From NCBI GenBank assembly GCA_019137255.1, contig WPDH01000043.1, positions 1 to 64,000 of the forward strand: a stretch of DNA of 64,000 bases, given 5' to 3'. Under the pieces are notes generated by a model. It ran no database searches, was not told the DNA's origin, and saw only the letters and a program-made list of their open reading frames with translations. This DNA comes from Corinectria fuckeliana. Lineage: Eukaryota; Ascomycota; Sordariomycetes; Hypocreales; Nectriaceae. A program made the translations under genes and the position numbers. Positions within the stretch are counted from its first letter, which is position 1. Each line of letters opens with the position of its first letter. Shown piece by piece: positions 1 through 11,559 of the stretch.

Positions 1-612
1 AATAGCTAGTTAAAATATAAAATATATTTTATAAGTTAACTATAAGAACTTTCTTATTACTTTATATAGTTATAATACTAATTATATAAGCTATAATAGC
101 TATATTAGCTATATTAATAAAAGTATTAAGTATTACTAAGATAGTTTTATTAGAAAGAATTATTATATTTTATATAAGTATATATTTAGTTATTTATTAG
201 GTAAAAAGTAAGTTTATTAGATTAATAATAAAAGTAAATAAGAATATAAGTATAAAAAGCTATTAGTTATAATTAAGATAATATATAATATTAAAAGACT
301 ATTTATAAACCTCTAAGTAAGTAATTAGTTTATTTAGATAAAATATTATAAGTATAAATAAAAAAAGCTTTTTTATAATAAAAAGAAAAAAAAAAAGAAA
401 ATATAATAAAATATAAAAAAATATATAAAAGTATATAACTATATATAATTTCTTTTATTATTAATTAGTTATTATAATAATAAAAACTTTAATCTTTTTA
501 TATATAAATAAATAAGATAAAAATATAATCTTTTATTATAATATAATATTATATATAATTAAATAAAACTTATATAATATAATAAGATAACCCTAGTGTG
601 AAAATTTAAAAA
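1..612. other. AT-rich RIP-degraded block, origin unknown
   Basis: This stretch is almost purely A/T with frequent TA steps and virtually no CpG or CpA, unlike the GC-balanced DNA that begins near 613. The composition matches the RIP-degraded transposons further along the window, so it is probably the end of another silenced repeat. I could not see a terminal repeat, a target duplication or a recognisable protein motif. The element, if there is one, extends beyond the left edge of the window. Confidence 0.6.
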
Positions 613-2258
613 AAAGTTAATATAAGACACCAGGCCTTATAGCCTTCTGTAGATAGCCTAATCTGCGGCACCAGATTCCAGACCGCCGGAAGGACGTTAA
701 ACGGAACGCACAGACCGACATGGAACTTTCAGAGCTGAGAAAACTCGGGACAGAAGCGTGCGGGTTGATGGGGATGGTTTCGTACGCCGACGCAGGCGGG
801 GAGCGATGATTGTGTCCCATTCCTCCCGCTGCCAAGTAGAAACCCGTCCCTCCATGTCGGTCCTGACCCATCATGAGTCGAAGGAGATGCTTCAACGAGA
901 CCGGCATAGCGGGGGCTAGATAGATAGGCCTAACTAAGTATGGGCCATCTCTTACTCTGGATGTGCGAGGTTTACCCGTTAGGTAGGTACTGCACTCCAC
1001 TCCAACAAACTTGACTCTCCGTCTCCATCTCCACACGTTGAGATTGGGCTTCACCTCCATCCATCCCTGCGACCGGCTCCATCTCAGCCCAGCGCCAGTA
1101 GCAACTACGATGGATGTTTCCCACGGCCGAGTTTCAGGTGCTAACAAACGTTGCGAATGCTGATGCTGATGGTGGCTCCCAAGTGGTGGGAGGTAGTCGC
1201 GCAAACATACATGCCAAAACACACCAAACAACGATCCATCACACACCCCAACACGACTCTTCCATGGTTTTCGTACTCCGGAACAAGTACTTTCTGGGTC
1301 CCTCCCCAGTCGTGGATCCGACAGGCTGTCTCGAGTCTCCACTTCATCTCATTAACCCATGCCGACAGCCACACCAAGAAGCTAGAGCCCCTTAGTAATA
1401 TGTACGAAGTACGAATACTCCGCAGTCCACAGACATTCCCCCCCCGGCAATAGCAACGTTAAGCTCTCCCGCCTTGAGCAACTCCCTGCGGCCAATCAGC
1501 CGTCTTCAACTCAACTCAGAGTCAACACCACCCACCCTGATCGTTGTGGCTTGCCGGATGACTCGAAATCTCTCTCGATGCCCCCACCCCCTGACAAATT
1601 CCTTCCTTCACAATTCGACTATTTCGAACCGTGGCTTCGTCCATAACCCCGCTTGCCTGCTTGTATTGTTCTAATGCGTTGCTTGTGCGTTGCTTGTGCG
1701 TCCCCGATGGCAAACCCGCGGCGGCGTTGAACGCTTCGTTGGGACACCACCACTAACTGTTTTTCCTTCCCCAAACTAAACCCTTTCCCAACCATCCCTC
1801 CTAATGGACTTAGGCCCGGCTTTGAATCGTTGATTGGTAATGTTGGATAGCGGCCGCTGCACGAAAGAGGACCCCTGCCCTGGTCTTCAAGGTCCAGTTT
1901 ACTAGTTTTTCCCCCATTGTTACAGAAGTTGGTTGATGTCTTTAAACGCCATGCCCCGGACTGCCTCGCTTCTTTGTTTGTTCTATAATATAACTACGGC
2001 CAGTCTGGTCAGCTTGATTCCTTTCCCTTGCTCTTTCCCTCCCATTCTCCCCTCCTGACATCTGTCCCCGTCCAGCCTTAAGAGTCTTCCCAACTCTCAA
2101 CCTCAGGCTCATCCCTTTCCAGTAGTCTCTCCTTTCGTTACTTCAGTCTCGCGGTGGGTGACTTTGGGCTCCCAAGTCTCAGTGCTGAGCACTGCCAGAG
2201 ACCGTCCCCGTTCCCATTCCGTTGCCACAGATTCTCTGAATACCCACCCTCGTACCTA
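613..2258. other. Intergenic region and 5' flank of the ABC transporter gene
   Basis: The DNA is GC-balanced with C/T-rich patches near 1980-2150, as is common in leaders of filamentous-fungal genes. The reading frames here (up to 241 codons on the minus strand) overlap one another on both strands and have no recognisable domain, so I treat the interval as promoter and 5' UTR of the downstream transporter. The upstream extension of the transporter frame to 2154 begins with GTG, not ATG, and is not a plausible nuclear start. Confidence 0.5.
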
Positions 2259-5200
2259 ATGGCTGAGAGATCTTTCGAAAAGACCGAAGAGGCTGTTGCC
2301 TCCGGCCATCGCCCCGAGGAGATGGGGCCTAGTTATCGACCTTCCCAGGACTCCAGCTCGACTGTCGACGGCCCCGACACCGAGAAACACCAGTCTACGG
2401 CGCACCATGTCTCCGTTGAGCAAGCCGAGGCCGAGTTCGCCCAGCTCCAGAGGGAATTCACGGGTGCCTCTCGAGCTAGCCGACAGAAAAGCAGAAAGAG
2501 CATGGACCCCGAAAAGGACGGCGGCGTTGATGGCTCTGACGCGGCCTCGCTCTTCGATCTTGAGGCGGCTCTGCGGGGAAATCTGGACGCTGAGCGAGAA
2601 GCCGGAATCCGGTCCAAGCACATCGGTGCCTACTGGGATGGTTTGACCGTCAGGGGCATCGGCGGCATGACCAACTACGTCCAGACTTTCCCCGACGCCT
2701 TCGTCAACTTCTTCGACGTCGTCTCTCCAGTCCTCGGCCTCGTCGGCCTAGGTCCCACGCCCACCGAGGCCACTCTCCTCGACCACTTCCGCGGCGTCTG
2801 CAAGCCTGGCGAGATGGTACTCGTGCTCGGAAAGCCAGGCTCTGGGTGCACCACGTTCCTCAAGACCATCGCCAACCAGCGACATGGCTACACCAGCGTC
2901 ACCGGAGAGGTCCTCTACGGACCGTGGAACGCCAAGGAGTTCGACCAGTACCGCGGCGAGGCAGTCTACAACGCCGAAGACGACATCCACCACCCCACGT
3001 TGACGGTTGAGCAGACGCTCGGCTTCGCTCTCGACACGAAGATGCCCGCCAAGCGGCCGGGCAACATGTCCAAGGAGGAGTTCAAGCAGAGCGTCGTCAC
3101 CACGCTGCTCAAGATGTTCAACATCGAGCACACGCGTAAGACGGTTGTCGGCGACCACTTCGTCCGAGGCGTGTCGGGAGGCGAGCGCAAGCGCGTCTCC
3201 ATCGCCGAGGGCATGATCACCAGCGCCTGCATTCTGTCCTGGGACAACAGCACCCGCGGCCTCGACGCCAGCACCGCCCTGGACTTTGCCAAGTCGCTGC
3301 GTGTCCAGACCAACCTGTACAGGACCACCACCTTTGTGTCTCTCTACCAGGCTTCCGAGAACATCTACAACCTCTTCGATAAGGTCATGGTCATCGACGA
3401 GGGTCGCCAGGTGTACTTCGGTCCCGCCACGTCTGCCCGTGCCTACTTCGAAGGCCTCGGCTTTGCTCCTCGGCCCCGGATGACGTCCGCCGATTACCTG
3501 ACTGCCTGCACTGACGAGTGCGAGCGGGAATACATCAAAGGCCGTTCCGTGGAGAACTCGCCCCATAGCCCCGGCACGCTGCAGGAGGCTTTCCAGGCCT
3601 CGGCCGAGCACAAGGCTCTGGATGCAGAGATGGCCGAGTACAAGGCCGGCCTGGACGAGGAGCAGCACAAGCACGACGACTTCCAGGCCGCCGTCCACGA
3701 GAGCAAACGCGGCTCTTCCAAGAAGTCGGTGTACCAGGTCGGCTTTCACCTGCAGGTCTACGCCCTGATGAAGCGCCAGTTCATCCTCAAGCTGCAGGAC
3801 CGGCTGAACCTCACCCTCGCGTGGCTGCGCAGCATCATCATCGCCATCGTCCTCGGCACCCTGTTCCTCAACCTCGGCAAGACGTCCGCCAGCGCCTTCA
3901 GCAAGGGCGGCCTGCTCTTCATCGCCCTGTTGTTCAACGCCTTCCAGGCCTTCTCCGAACTCGCCGGGACCATGACCGGCCGCGCCATCGTCAACAAGCA
4001 CAAGGCATACGCGTTCCATCGGCCCTCTGCGCTGTGGATTGCCCAGATCATTGTCGATCAGGCATTCGCCGCCAGCCAGATCCTCGTCTTTTCCATCATC
4101 GTGTACTTCATGACTGGGCTGGTCAGGGACGCGGGTGCCTTCTTCACCTTCTACCTCATGATCCTGTCCGGAAACATCGCCATGACCCTCTTCTTCCGAA
4201 TCATCGGATGCGTGAGCCCCGACTTCGACTACGCCATCAAGTTCGCCGTCGTCGTCATCACCCTCTTCGTCACCACCTCGGGCTATCTCATCCAGTACCA
4301 GTCCGAGCAGGTCTGGCTTCGCTGGATCTACTGGATCAATGTGCTAGGCCTGGCCTTTAGCGCCCTGATGCAGAACGAGTTCAGCCGCATCGACATGACT
4401 TGCACCGCCGATTCGCTGATCCCCTCCGGCCCTGGCTACGACGACATCAACCACCAGGTCTGCACCCTCGCTGGCTCGACCGGCGGCACCACGTTCATCA
4501 AGGGCTCCGACTACATCTCCGAGGGGTTCTCGTACTTCCCCGGGGACCTGTGGCGCAACTGGGGCATCATCATGGCCCTCATCGTCTTCTTCCTCGTCCT
4601 CAACGTCGTCCTGGGCGAGTTCGTCAAGTACGGGATGGGCGGCAACTCGGCCAAAGTCTACGCCAAGCCCAACAAGGAGCGCGCCGGCCTCAACGCGGCG
4701 CTCGTCGAGAAGAGAGATGCCAAGCGCAGGGACAAGACCAATGAGGCCGGGTCGGACCTCACGATCGAGTCGGAGAGTATCCTCACCTGGGAGAACCTCA
4801 ACTACGACGTCCCCATTCCCGGTGGCACCCGCCGTCTGCTCAACAACATCTTTGGGTACGTCCGCCCCGGCGAGCTGACGGCTCTCATGGGCGCCTCGGG
4901 CGCCGGCAAGACCACGCTGCTCGACGTGCTGGCCGCGCGAAAGAACATCGGCGTCGTCCACGGCGACATCCTCGTCGACAGCATCAAGCCCGGCAAGCAG
5001 TTCCAGCGGTCCACCTCGTACGCCGAGCAGCTTGATCTCCACGAGCCCACCCAGACCGTCCGCGAGGCCCTCCGCTTCTCCGCCGAGCTCCGCCAGCCCT
5101 CCCACGTGCCCATGGCCGAGCGCCACGCCTACGTTGAGGAGATCATCTCCCTGCTCGAGATGGAGGGATCCGCCGACGCCGTCATCGGGACTCCGGAGTT

Positions 5201-6723
5201 TGGCCTCTCGGTCGAGCAGCGCAAGCGCGTGACCATCGGCGTCGAGCTCGCCGCGAAGCCGGAGCTGCTGCTGTTCCTCGACGAGCCCACCTCGGGCCTC
5301 GACAGCCAGAGCGCCTACAACATCATCCGCTTCCTACGCAAGCTCTCCGCGTCTGGCCAGGCGATCCTCTGCACCATCCACCAGCCCAACGCCGCCCTCT
5401 TCGAGAACTTCGACCGCCTCCTCCTCCTCCAGCGCGGAGGCCGCACCGTCTACTTCGGCGACATCGGCAGGGACGCGAGCGTCCTCAGGGGCTACCTTGC
5501 GCGGCACGGCGCCGAGACGCCCCCCACCGAGAACGTCGCCGAGTACATGCTCGAGGCCATCGGCGCGGGCAGCGCCCCTCGGGTCGGCGGCAAGGATTGG
5601 GCGGACATTTGGGACGAGAGCCCCGAGCTGGCCGCCACCAAGCAGACCATCGCGCAGCTGAAGCAGGAGAGAAAGGCCGCCGGAGCCAGCGTGGACCCGG
5701 AGCTGGAGAAGGAGTACGCGTCCACCTTCAGCCACCAGCTCAGGATCGTGTCCAGACGCATGTTCCGGTCCTTCTGGCGCTCGCCCAACTACCTCTTCAC
5801 CCGCGTCTTCGCCCACGTCGCCGTCGCCCTCATCACCGGCCTCACGTATCTCAACCTCGACGACTCCCGGTCCTCGCTGCAGTACAAGGTCTTCGTCGTC
5901 TTCCAGGTCACGGTGCTGCCGGCTCTGATCATCACCCAGGTCGAGGTCATGTTCCACGTCAAGCGCGCGCTCTTCTTCCGCGAGGCCTCGTCCAAGATGT
6001 ACTCGCCCTTCACCTTCGTCGTCTCCATCATCGCCGCCGAGATGCCCTACTCGATCCTCTGCGCCGTGGCCTTCTACCTCCCGCTGTACTTCATGCCGGG
6101 CTTCCAGGCCGACCCGTCGCGCGCCGGCTACCAGTTCTTGATGGTTCTCGTCACCGAGATCTTCGCCGTCACGCTGGGCCAGGGCCTCGCCTCCATCACC
6201 CCCTCGCCCTTCATCTCGGCCCAGTTCGACCCCTTCATCATCATCAACTTCGCCCTTTTCTGCGGCGTCACCATCGCCCCGCCACAGATGCCCGGCTTCT
6301 GGCGGGCGTGGCTGTACCAGCTGGACCCCTTCACGCGCCTCATCGGCGGCATGGTCACGACGGCGCTGCACGGCCTGGCCGTGGTGTGCAAGCAGCACGA
6401 GCTCAACCTCTTCGCCGCCCCCGACGACATGGACTGCGGCGAGTACATGAAGCCCTTCTTTGAGAAGGGAGGCTCGGGATACCTGGTGAGCAACTCCACG
6501 CAGAGCTGCGAGTACTGCGCGTACAAGGTCGGCGACGAGTTTTACAGCGCCTTCAGCCTGTCGTTCTCAGACCGCTGGAGGGACTTGGGCATCTACTGCG
6601 CCTTTGTGGGCAGCAACGTCATCATCCTTCTCCTCGGGGTACGTTCTTCTTCTCAAACACATGTGCCGTCAGAATACTAATCCGTACATCTAGAGCCGGT
6701 TCCTAAACTTCAACCGACGATAA
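2259..6723 (+). CDS. PDR-type (ABCG) full-size ABC transporter, pleiotropic drug resistance efflux pump
   Basis: Two exons, 2259-6638 and 6694-6723, encode about 1469 residues, the usual size of fungal CDR/PDR pumps. The 55-bp terminal intron (GTACGT...CTAAT...TAG) removes a premature stop and gives a C-terminus ending in NFNRR. The start is the first ATG of the frame. Order is NBD1-TMD1-NBD2-TMD2. NBD1 has the Walker A typical of this family with Cys replacing Lys (GKPGSGCTT, about residue 190), signature VSGGERKRVS (about 305) and a deviant Walker B (WDN, about 325). NBD2 has a canonical Walker A (GASGAGKTT, about 878), a degenerate signature LSVEQRKR and LFLDEPTSGLD (about 1004). Hydrophobic spans follow each NBD (about 500-770 and 1160-1450). 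The family exports azoles, plant compounds and other xenobiotics across the plasma membrane using ATP. The substrate cannot be read from sequence. The gene stands alone between two RIP blocks. Confidence 0.95.
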
Positions 6724-8500
6724 CTCGCCTGCAAGGCGCACGACAGGGGGCCTTGCATGACTGTGAAGGCCCGGTAATGACAGTAGACAAAGGTTGATAC
6801 TCCCCTGTGTTTAGGGTACAAATATCTCAGGTTGGCGCTTCATATTATGTACGCATATAATGCCAAGTTGATGATATTTTCCACTCGCTGTATTCCATGT
6901 GCCAGTGACAACCTGAAGTGCCTGGAAATGCTGGTATTGACTTCACTACATCGAATCTCGGCGTATAAGCCTGAGGGGGGCGATGCCTTCGTACTTGATA
7001 CATCGTTATAAACCTACGTGGAAGCCACCACAAGCTTGAAGTAGCGACAACAGCACTGAACTCTTTGGAGGTGCTGGAACGTTTGTTGGTACCGCTTTAG
7101 ATGACGGTCTGGGAGCCCAGGTTGGCAGTCTACCGGCAGCTCCTGGATGCGCCGCCTCTACGAAGTGTCTGCCGGCATAGCACACAATGGAGACTCGGCT
7201 GGGCTCTCTCGTCTCGCTCAACTGCCGTCATCGTGCTGAGCAAGTTCTCCAAGCCCGACTTCTGACCAGACGTTTGAGGTGACGACGCGGCAAACCAACG
7301 CTGCGGGGGGGGCGCATCCCGGCCGGGCCGTCCCGAGAATGACACTAGATGCCGGATTCACTTCGTTGGCCGGCTCAAAGGGCCTTCCACAGAGTGCAAA
7401 GTATCCCAGCTCACAGGCCATTATTCCGTATTGGCATCCTACCCACACAAGAGCCGGTAGGGGATAGAGATGGACAAACCGTGGGCCGCAGAATCGGAGC
7501 ACTACTGCATGACTCTCCCCCCCTCCCCGGCAACTGCAATAGCCAACCCATGTCCCCGGGCCCCGAGGTTGTTGGTCGGCACAAGCGCGGCGGGCCTCAC
7601 TGGTGATGATGCTCGATCCCAACAGGGAGCGGGTTTCTTACGAGTACACACAGTTGCGCATCCTGCTAAGAATAGCTCTGTGGCCTTTGCCCTGCCACCA
7701 AGCCAGCCCCCAGCCCCCAGCCCCCCTCTTGTCAACCCGCAAGCGGTCGGCCCGGGAGGACCAAGAACTGCTGACGTTGTCCGCGTCTACGAATGATACT
7801 CACGAACACAAGTTTTGGAGGGGGGGGGAGGGGGGGGCTGGATGGCATTACAGTGCATACATACGCAACGCCAGCGCATGCGAGTTGCCGGGAAGTGGTT
7901 CAGTGGTTCAGTGGGTTACATGCGAGTTTTTTTTTTCGAACTGGCACGGAACGAACCAAATACGACGACGGCGACGGGCCCCCTCCCCCTGCACGGTCAG
8001 CCGAAGGATGCGAGACTGGCCGGGGGGCGTGGATTTAAACCGGCGGTTTCTGGAGTTCTCAACTGCCTGCCACCTTTCTGCGGGCACTGTGAACAAGACG
8101 ATCGATCCCCAGCCCGACTCAACCATGGAAATAGGAACTGCCCATCCTGGTGCCTTCTCGCGGGTCAACAGCGGACGTCGGGCATGCACAATGAATCGCG
8201 TGCTCCCGCCCTTTCTCCCCCGTTCGGCCCCCAAAACGCCCGGGTCTCTAGAGCTCTCAGCGGGCATCGCCGGAACCCCTGTTAAGCGCCCACCGTTGGG
8301 GGAAGAGGGGGAAACCCATTCCCGGTCTGAACCAACTTCAAGTTACCTGCAGTGTGCCAATCACACCGGAAGTTGCTTGGAGAGAGAGAAAAGAAAAAAA
8401 GGAAGAAAAAAAGAGGCACCCGATGGCGTCCTGGGGAAACACGACATGGCGGCGTCCTTTGTGGTACCACCCAAAGTGAATAGCAGGCCAGTCAGTGGTT

Positions 8501-8524
8501 TCCCATCCCATCCCATCCCATCCC
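8501..8524. repeat. Microsatellite (TCCCA)n
   Basis: About five tandem copies of a TCCCA unit ending in TCCC. It is a short simple repeat in intergenic DNA and no function is implied. Confidence 0.85.
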
Positions 8525-8929
8525 TGTCGCATGTGCTGAGGACAAACAATGAGACGGGCCGAACAACTCTACTCGCGAGCTCAGGCGAGGAGGGGTCTAA
8601 ACGATCCGTCAACTCCATTGTCCCCGACATGCCATATATGATATACCATGTATGTATGCAAGTTGGTCAGTGGGCTTCGCGGCCTTCTCCCTGCGCGCTG
8701 CGGGTAGCCACATGCTTGCAATCACGGAGCCCGCAAGTTATGTGCGCTGCCGTCTTCACCTTGCCTCACCGAGGTGGCGCCCGTTCCGTCCTACTGCCCA
8801 GATAGGTTAGATGCAGCATCGGTGCTACTGTATGTACCAAGCACGTTAACTTCTCAGTCTACGAATAGTCTAGGCTTTCCCCAACCACCCTCCAGCACGT
8901 GGGGAAGGGGTCGAGAAGCAACTGTTAAC

Positions 8930-8963
8930 TCTCTCTCTCCCCCTCTCTCTCTCTCGCGCGCGC
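8930..8963. repeat. CT-rich microsatellite followed by CG alternation
   Basis: A run of CT dinucleotides interrupted by a C tract and followed by alternating CG. It lies in intergenic DNA about 300 bp before the transposon terminus. Confidence 0.8.
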
Positions 8964-9248
8964 ATCCCATCCCGTGTTCCGGTGATTGGCGTCGTAGCCG
9001 CTTACTCGAGACACCCTCCAGGGACCATCAGCACGCATCGTATCCCTTCACCCCGCACTGTCCGCTTTTTTCTGGTGTCTCGGCGTTTCGTTCTGGGATT
9101 TGTATTGTGTGTGTACCAGTGTGACGCAGCAGCAAACAACCATCAAGGCCCGATGTGCGTGAGCCAATATGATACCTCGACGAACAAGTCAGATTCCAGA
9201 CCAGGGGAGGAGGGGGGGGGGGATAGAAAGATCCCGGTGTGCGCGGTA

Positions 9249-9295
9249 AGTCCCCCCCCCCACTTCTGGACCACCCCCCCTTCTAGACCACTTTT
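9249..9295 (+). repeat. Left terminal inverted repeat of the Fot1-type element
   Basis: A 47-bp sequence: AGT, ten C, then two copies of CTTCTrGACCA separated by a seven-C run, ending CACTTTT. It matches 17424-17470 in reverse complement without a mismatch. The paired internal CTTCTrGACCA motifs look like transposase-binding subrepeats (inference). Confidence 0.95.
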
Positions 9296-10600
9296 CTGCC
9301 ACCTTCACACTTATCTGCCTCTATATTCTAACTGTGATTTCTCACGTACTAATATATTAATTGTAATAATTTTTTTATTATTTTAATTATTATACCTTAA
9401 TATATAGAATCTAATATTTAAAATACTATTAAAGATATAGAAAACAGAATATCTATATAAGTTATAGCCTTATATAATAGTATATTATATTTAAGTCTAG
9501 TTAATTAAATTAATAGCTATTAAAGTTACTAAACTGCTTATTAGACTTATTAAAAGCTCTCTCTAGGTTAGAAATTAGATCTTATTAATTAGGTCTTAGT
9601 CTAAAAATACCTAAGCTTCTCTCTAATATAAGCTTAGGTTATTAAATTTATATCTTAAATTACTATTCTAAATAAGGTTATAAAGCTTTTTAGATCTTAT
9701 TAGATTAAAGCTTTTAAATATAGAAATCTAAGAATTAAGACTTTTTAAGGTTAAAAGCTTAATATAGTATAATTTAATAAGATAATAACTAATAATATTA
9801 AGAGATTTTTCTACTAGTTAATAATCTTAGAGGTTAAGAGTATTCTTAGGGAAAATTAATATAATATAGATAAAGCTAATATTATAAAAAGGTAAGAATA
9901 TAATAGTCTTATATTAAAAAGCTTAGAGTATAAGATTATAATAATTAAAAACCTAAGCTTATATTCCTAAATTATAATTATTAAATATATTAGTATAAAT
10001 AGCTAGGTTTTACCTCTCTTAGTAATTTTTAAAGAAAAAAACTATTTAATAGTTATAGTTTCTAATAGAGCTTAATTTTCTAATATCTTAAAACTTTACT
10101 TTAATAGAAAAGGGCTAGACTAATAACTAGGTTATTTTAATCTAGCTAATAAAGGTTTTTATTTCTTATATAATACTAAAAAAGGCAAAGAATAAAAGAC
10201 TTCTTATTATTAATAGTTATAGTAGTTACTATACTAATAATTTTATATTTAAATATTATAAAAATAATATATATTTATTATTTCTAATCTCTTATTTTTT
10301 TTATATTTTTTAGCCTCTTAATATTACTATTTTTAGCCTCTTAAAAAAAATATACTAGTAAGAGATTTCTAAGTTAGCTAGACTTAATAACTTTACACAC
10401 TTAAGTAAAATAACCTTTATCTACTATTATTATAAGGCCTAGTAAGCTGCTTTTATATTTTTAAATATTTTAGCAGGCTAGAAATTATCTAGATTATAGC
10501 TAGTTAGTCTAGTAAAACTCTTACTAAACCTTATAACTAGTAAGCTAAATATCTACTTATAAACACTACTTAAGATAATAGTAGACCTATTAGAAATAAC

Positions 10601-11178
10601 TATAAGGTATAATATTATAAGCTATATAGGAAAGTTAAATTTCTTAAAATAAATAGCTATAAAGCTTTTAGAGGTTTTAAGTGATTAAAAGGTTTTAAAG
10701 TAGGTTCTAATAACTAATAGATAGCTTATTAGGTAGAGGAGAAAAAGTGGGTTAGATTAATATATTTTATAAGATAATTAGTTAAAATCTGAGTGCTTAA
10801 GTGTCTACTTTATATTTAGATATAAGCGGAAATCACTCTCTTTTTATAGATAAATTCCTAGTCTCTTAGCAGTCTAAATAGGTTGTATAATAGCTTAATC
10901 TATAGCTAAAGTGATAATAAATATTATACTAAAATCTCAGATTAGTTAGATATAATATTACGCTGTAATTATAGTTCTAGTGGTGAATCTTTTAGAGTTT
11001 ATTTAAACTGTGGTATAAGTTAGAAAACCAGCAGATAATAGCGATTTAATAATAGCTAATAGAAATACGAGAAAGTCTCTATATAGTGTTAGTATAGTGC
11101 TAATAGTACTATATAGTAATATATACTAGGATTTTCCTAGGATTTTATAATACTAGTTAAAGCTAGTAAACTCTAACA
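10601..11178 (-). repeat. LTR of the Copia element (3' LTR in element orientation)
   Basis: 578 bp, the same length as 16391-16968 and nearly identical to it. The differences I checked are all transitions of C/T or G/A type. It still carries the terminal CA but has lost the G of the opposite TG. Confidence 0.93.
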
Positions 11179-11559
11179 GCCTCTCTTAAAGATATAAAAG
11201 CTATAAGATAGTGTATAAAGTATAAGATATATACTATTTTGTAAAGCTTTTATAGCTTTATAAGTATAGAGAAAAAAGTAACTCTATATATAAACAAATA
11301 AGTAAGTTATAGTATTTTATTTGTTAAAAGTTATAGTTATCTTTTTATAGCTTTAATAAAACCTATATAATTATAGGAAAAAATCTTAAGCTATTATATT
11401 ATTATAGTGTTATATTATTATAATAGAAAACCTTTTATAGGAAAAAACTATTATATTATTCTTAAGAGAAAAATAGTTATAAGTTATTAAAACTCTTTTA
11501 TAAAGAAAAAGCTTTTAAAGTATTAAAAACCTTTTTATTATTTAAGAGATAATAAATCT

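Larger units (their letters stand above)
6724..9248. other. Intergenic region between transporter and Fot1-type transposon
   Basis: GC-balanced DNA with many homopolymer G/C runs and microsatellites. A 400-codon open frame (7603-8805, plus) runs through it, but it crosses poly-G tracts, shows no domain, no biased composition typical of the real genes here and no start context of note. I regard it as chance or at best untested. No other gene is visible. Confidence 0.5.

Noticed and set aside
2154..2258. Upstream 35-codon extension of the ABC transporter frame
   Set aside because: It starts with GTG, which is not a normal start for a fungal nuclear gene. The first ATG of the frame is at 2259.
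2748..4019. 423-codon minus-strand frame and other long antisense frames within the transporter
   Set aside because: They are shadows of a high-GC coding sequence with strong third-position bias. The plus-strand frame has all ABC motifs.
7603..8805. 400-codon open frame on the plus strand
   Set aside because: It crosses poly-G tracts and microsatellites, overlaps other frames on both strands, has no domain and no intron pattern. I consider it chance unless transcript data say otherwise.
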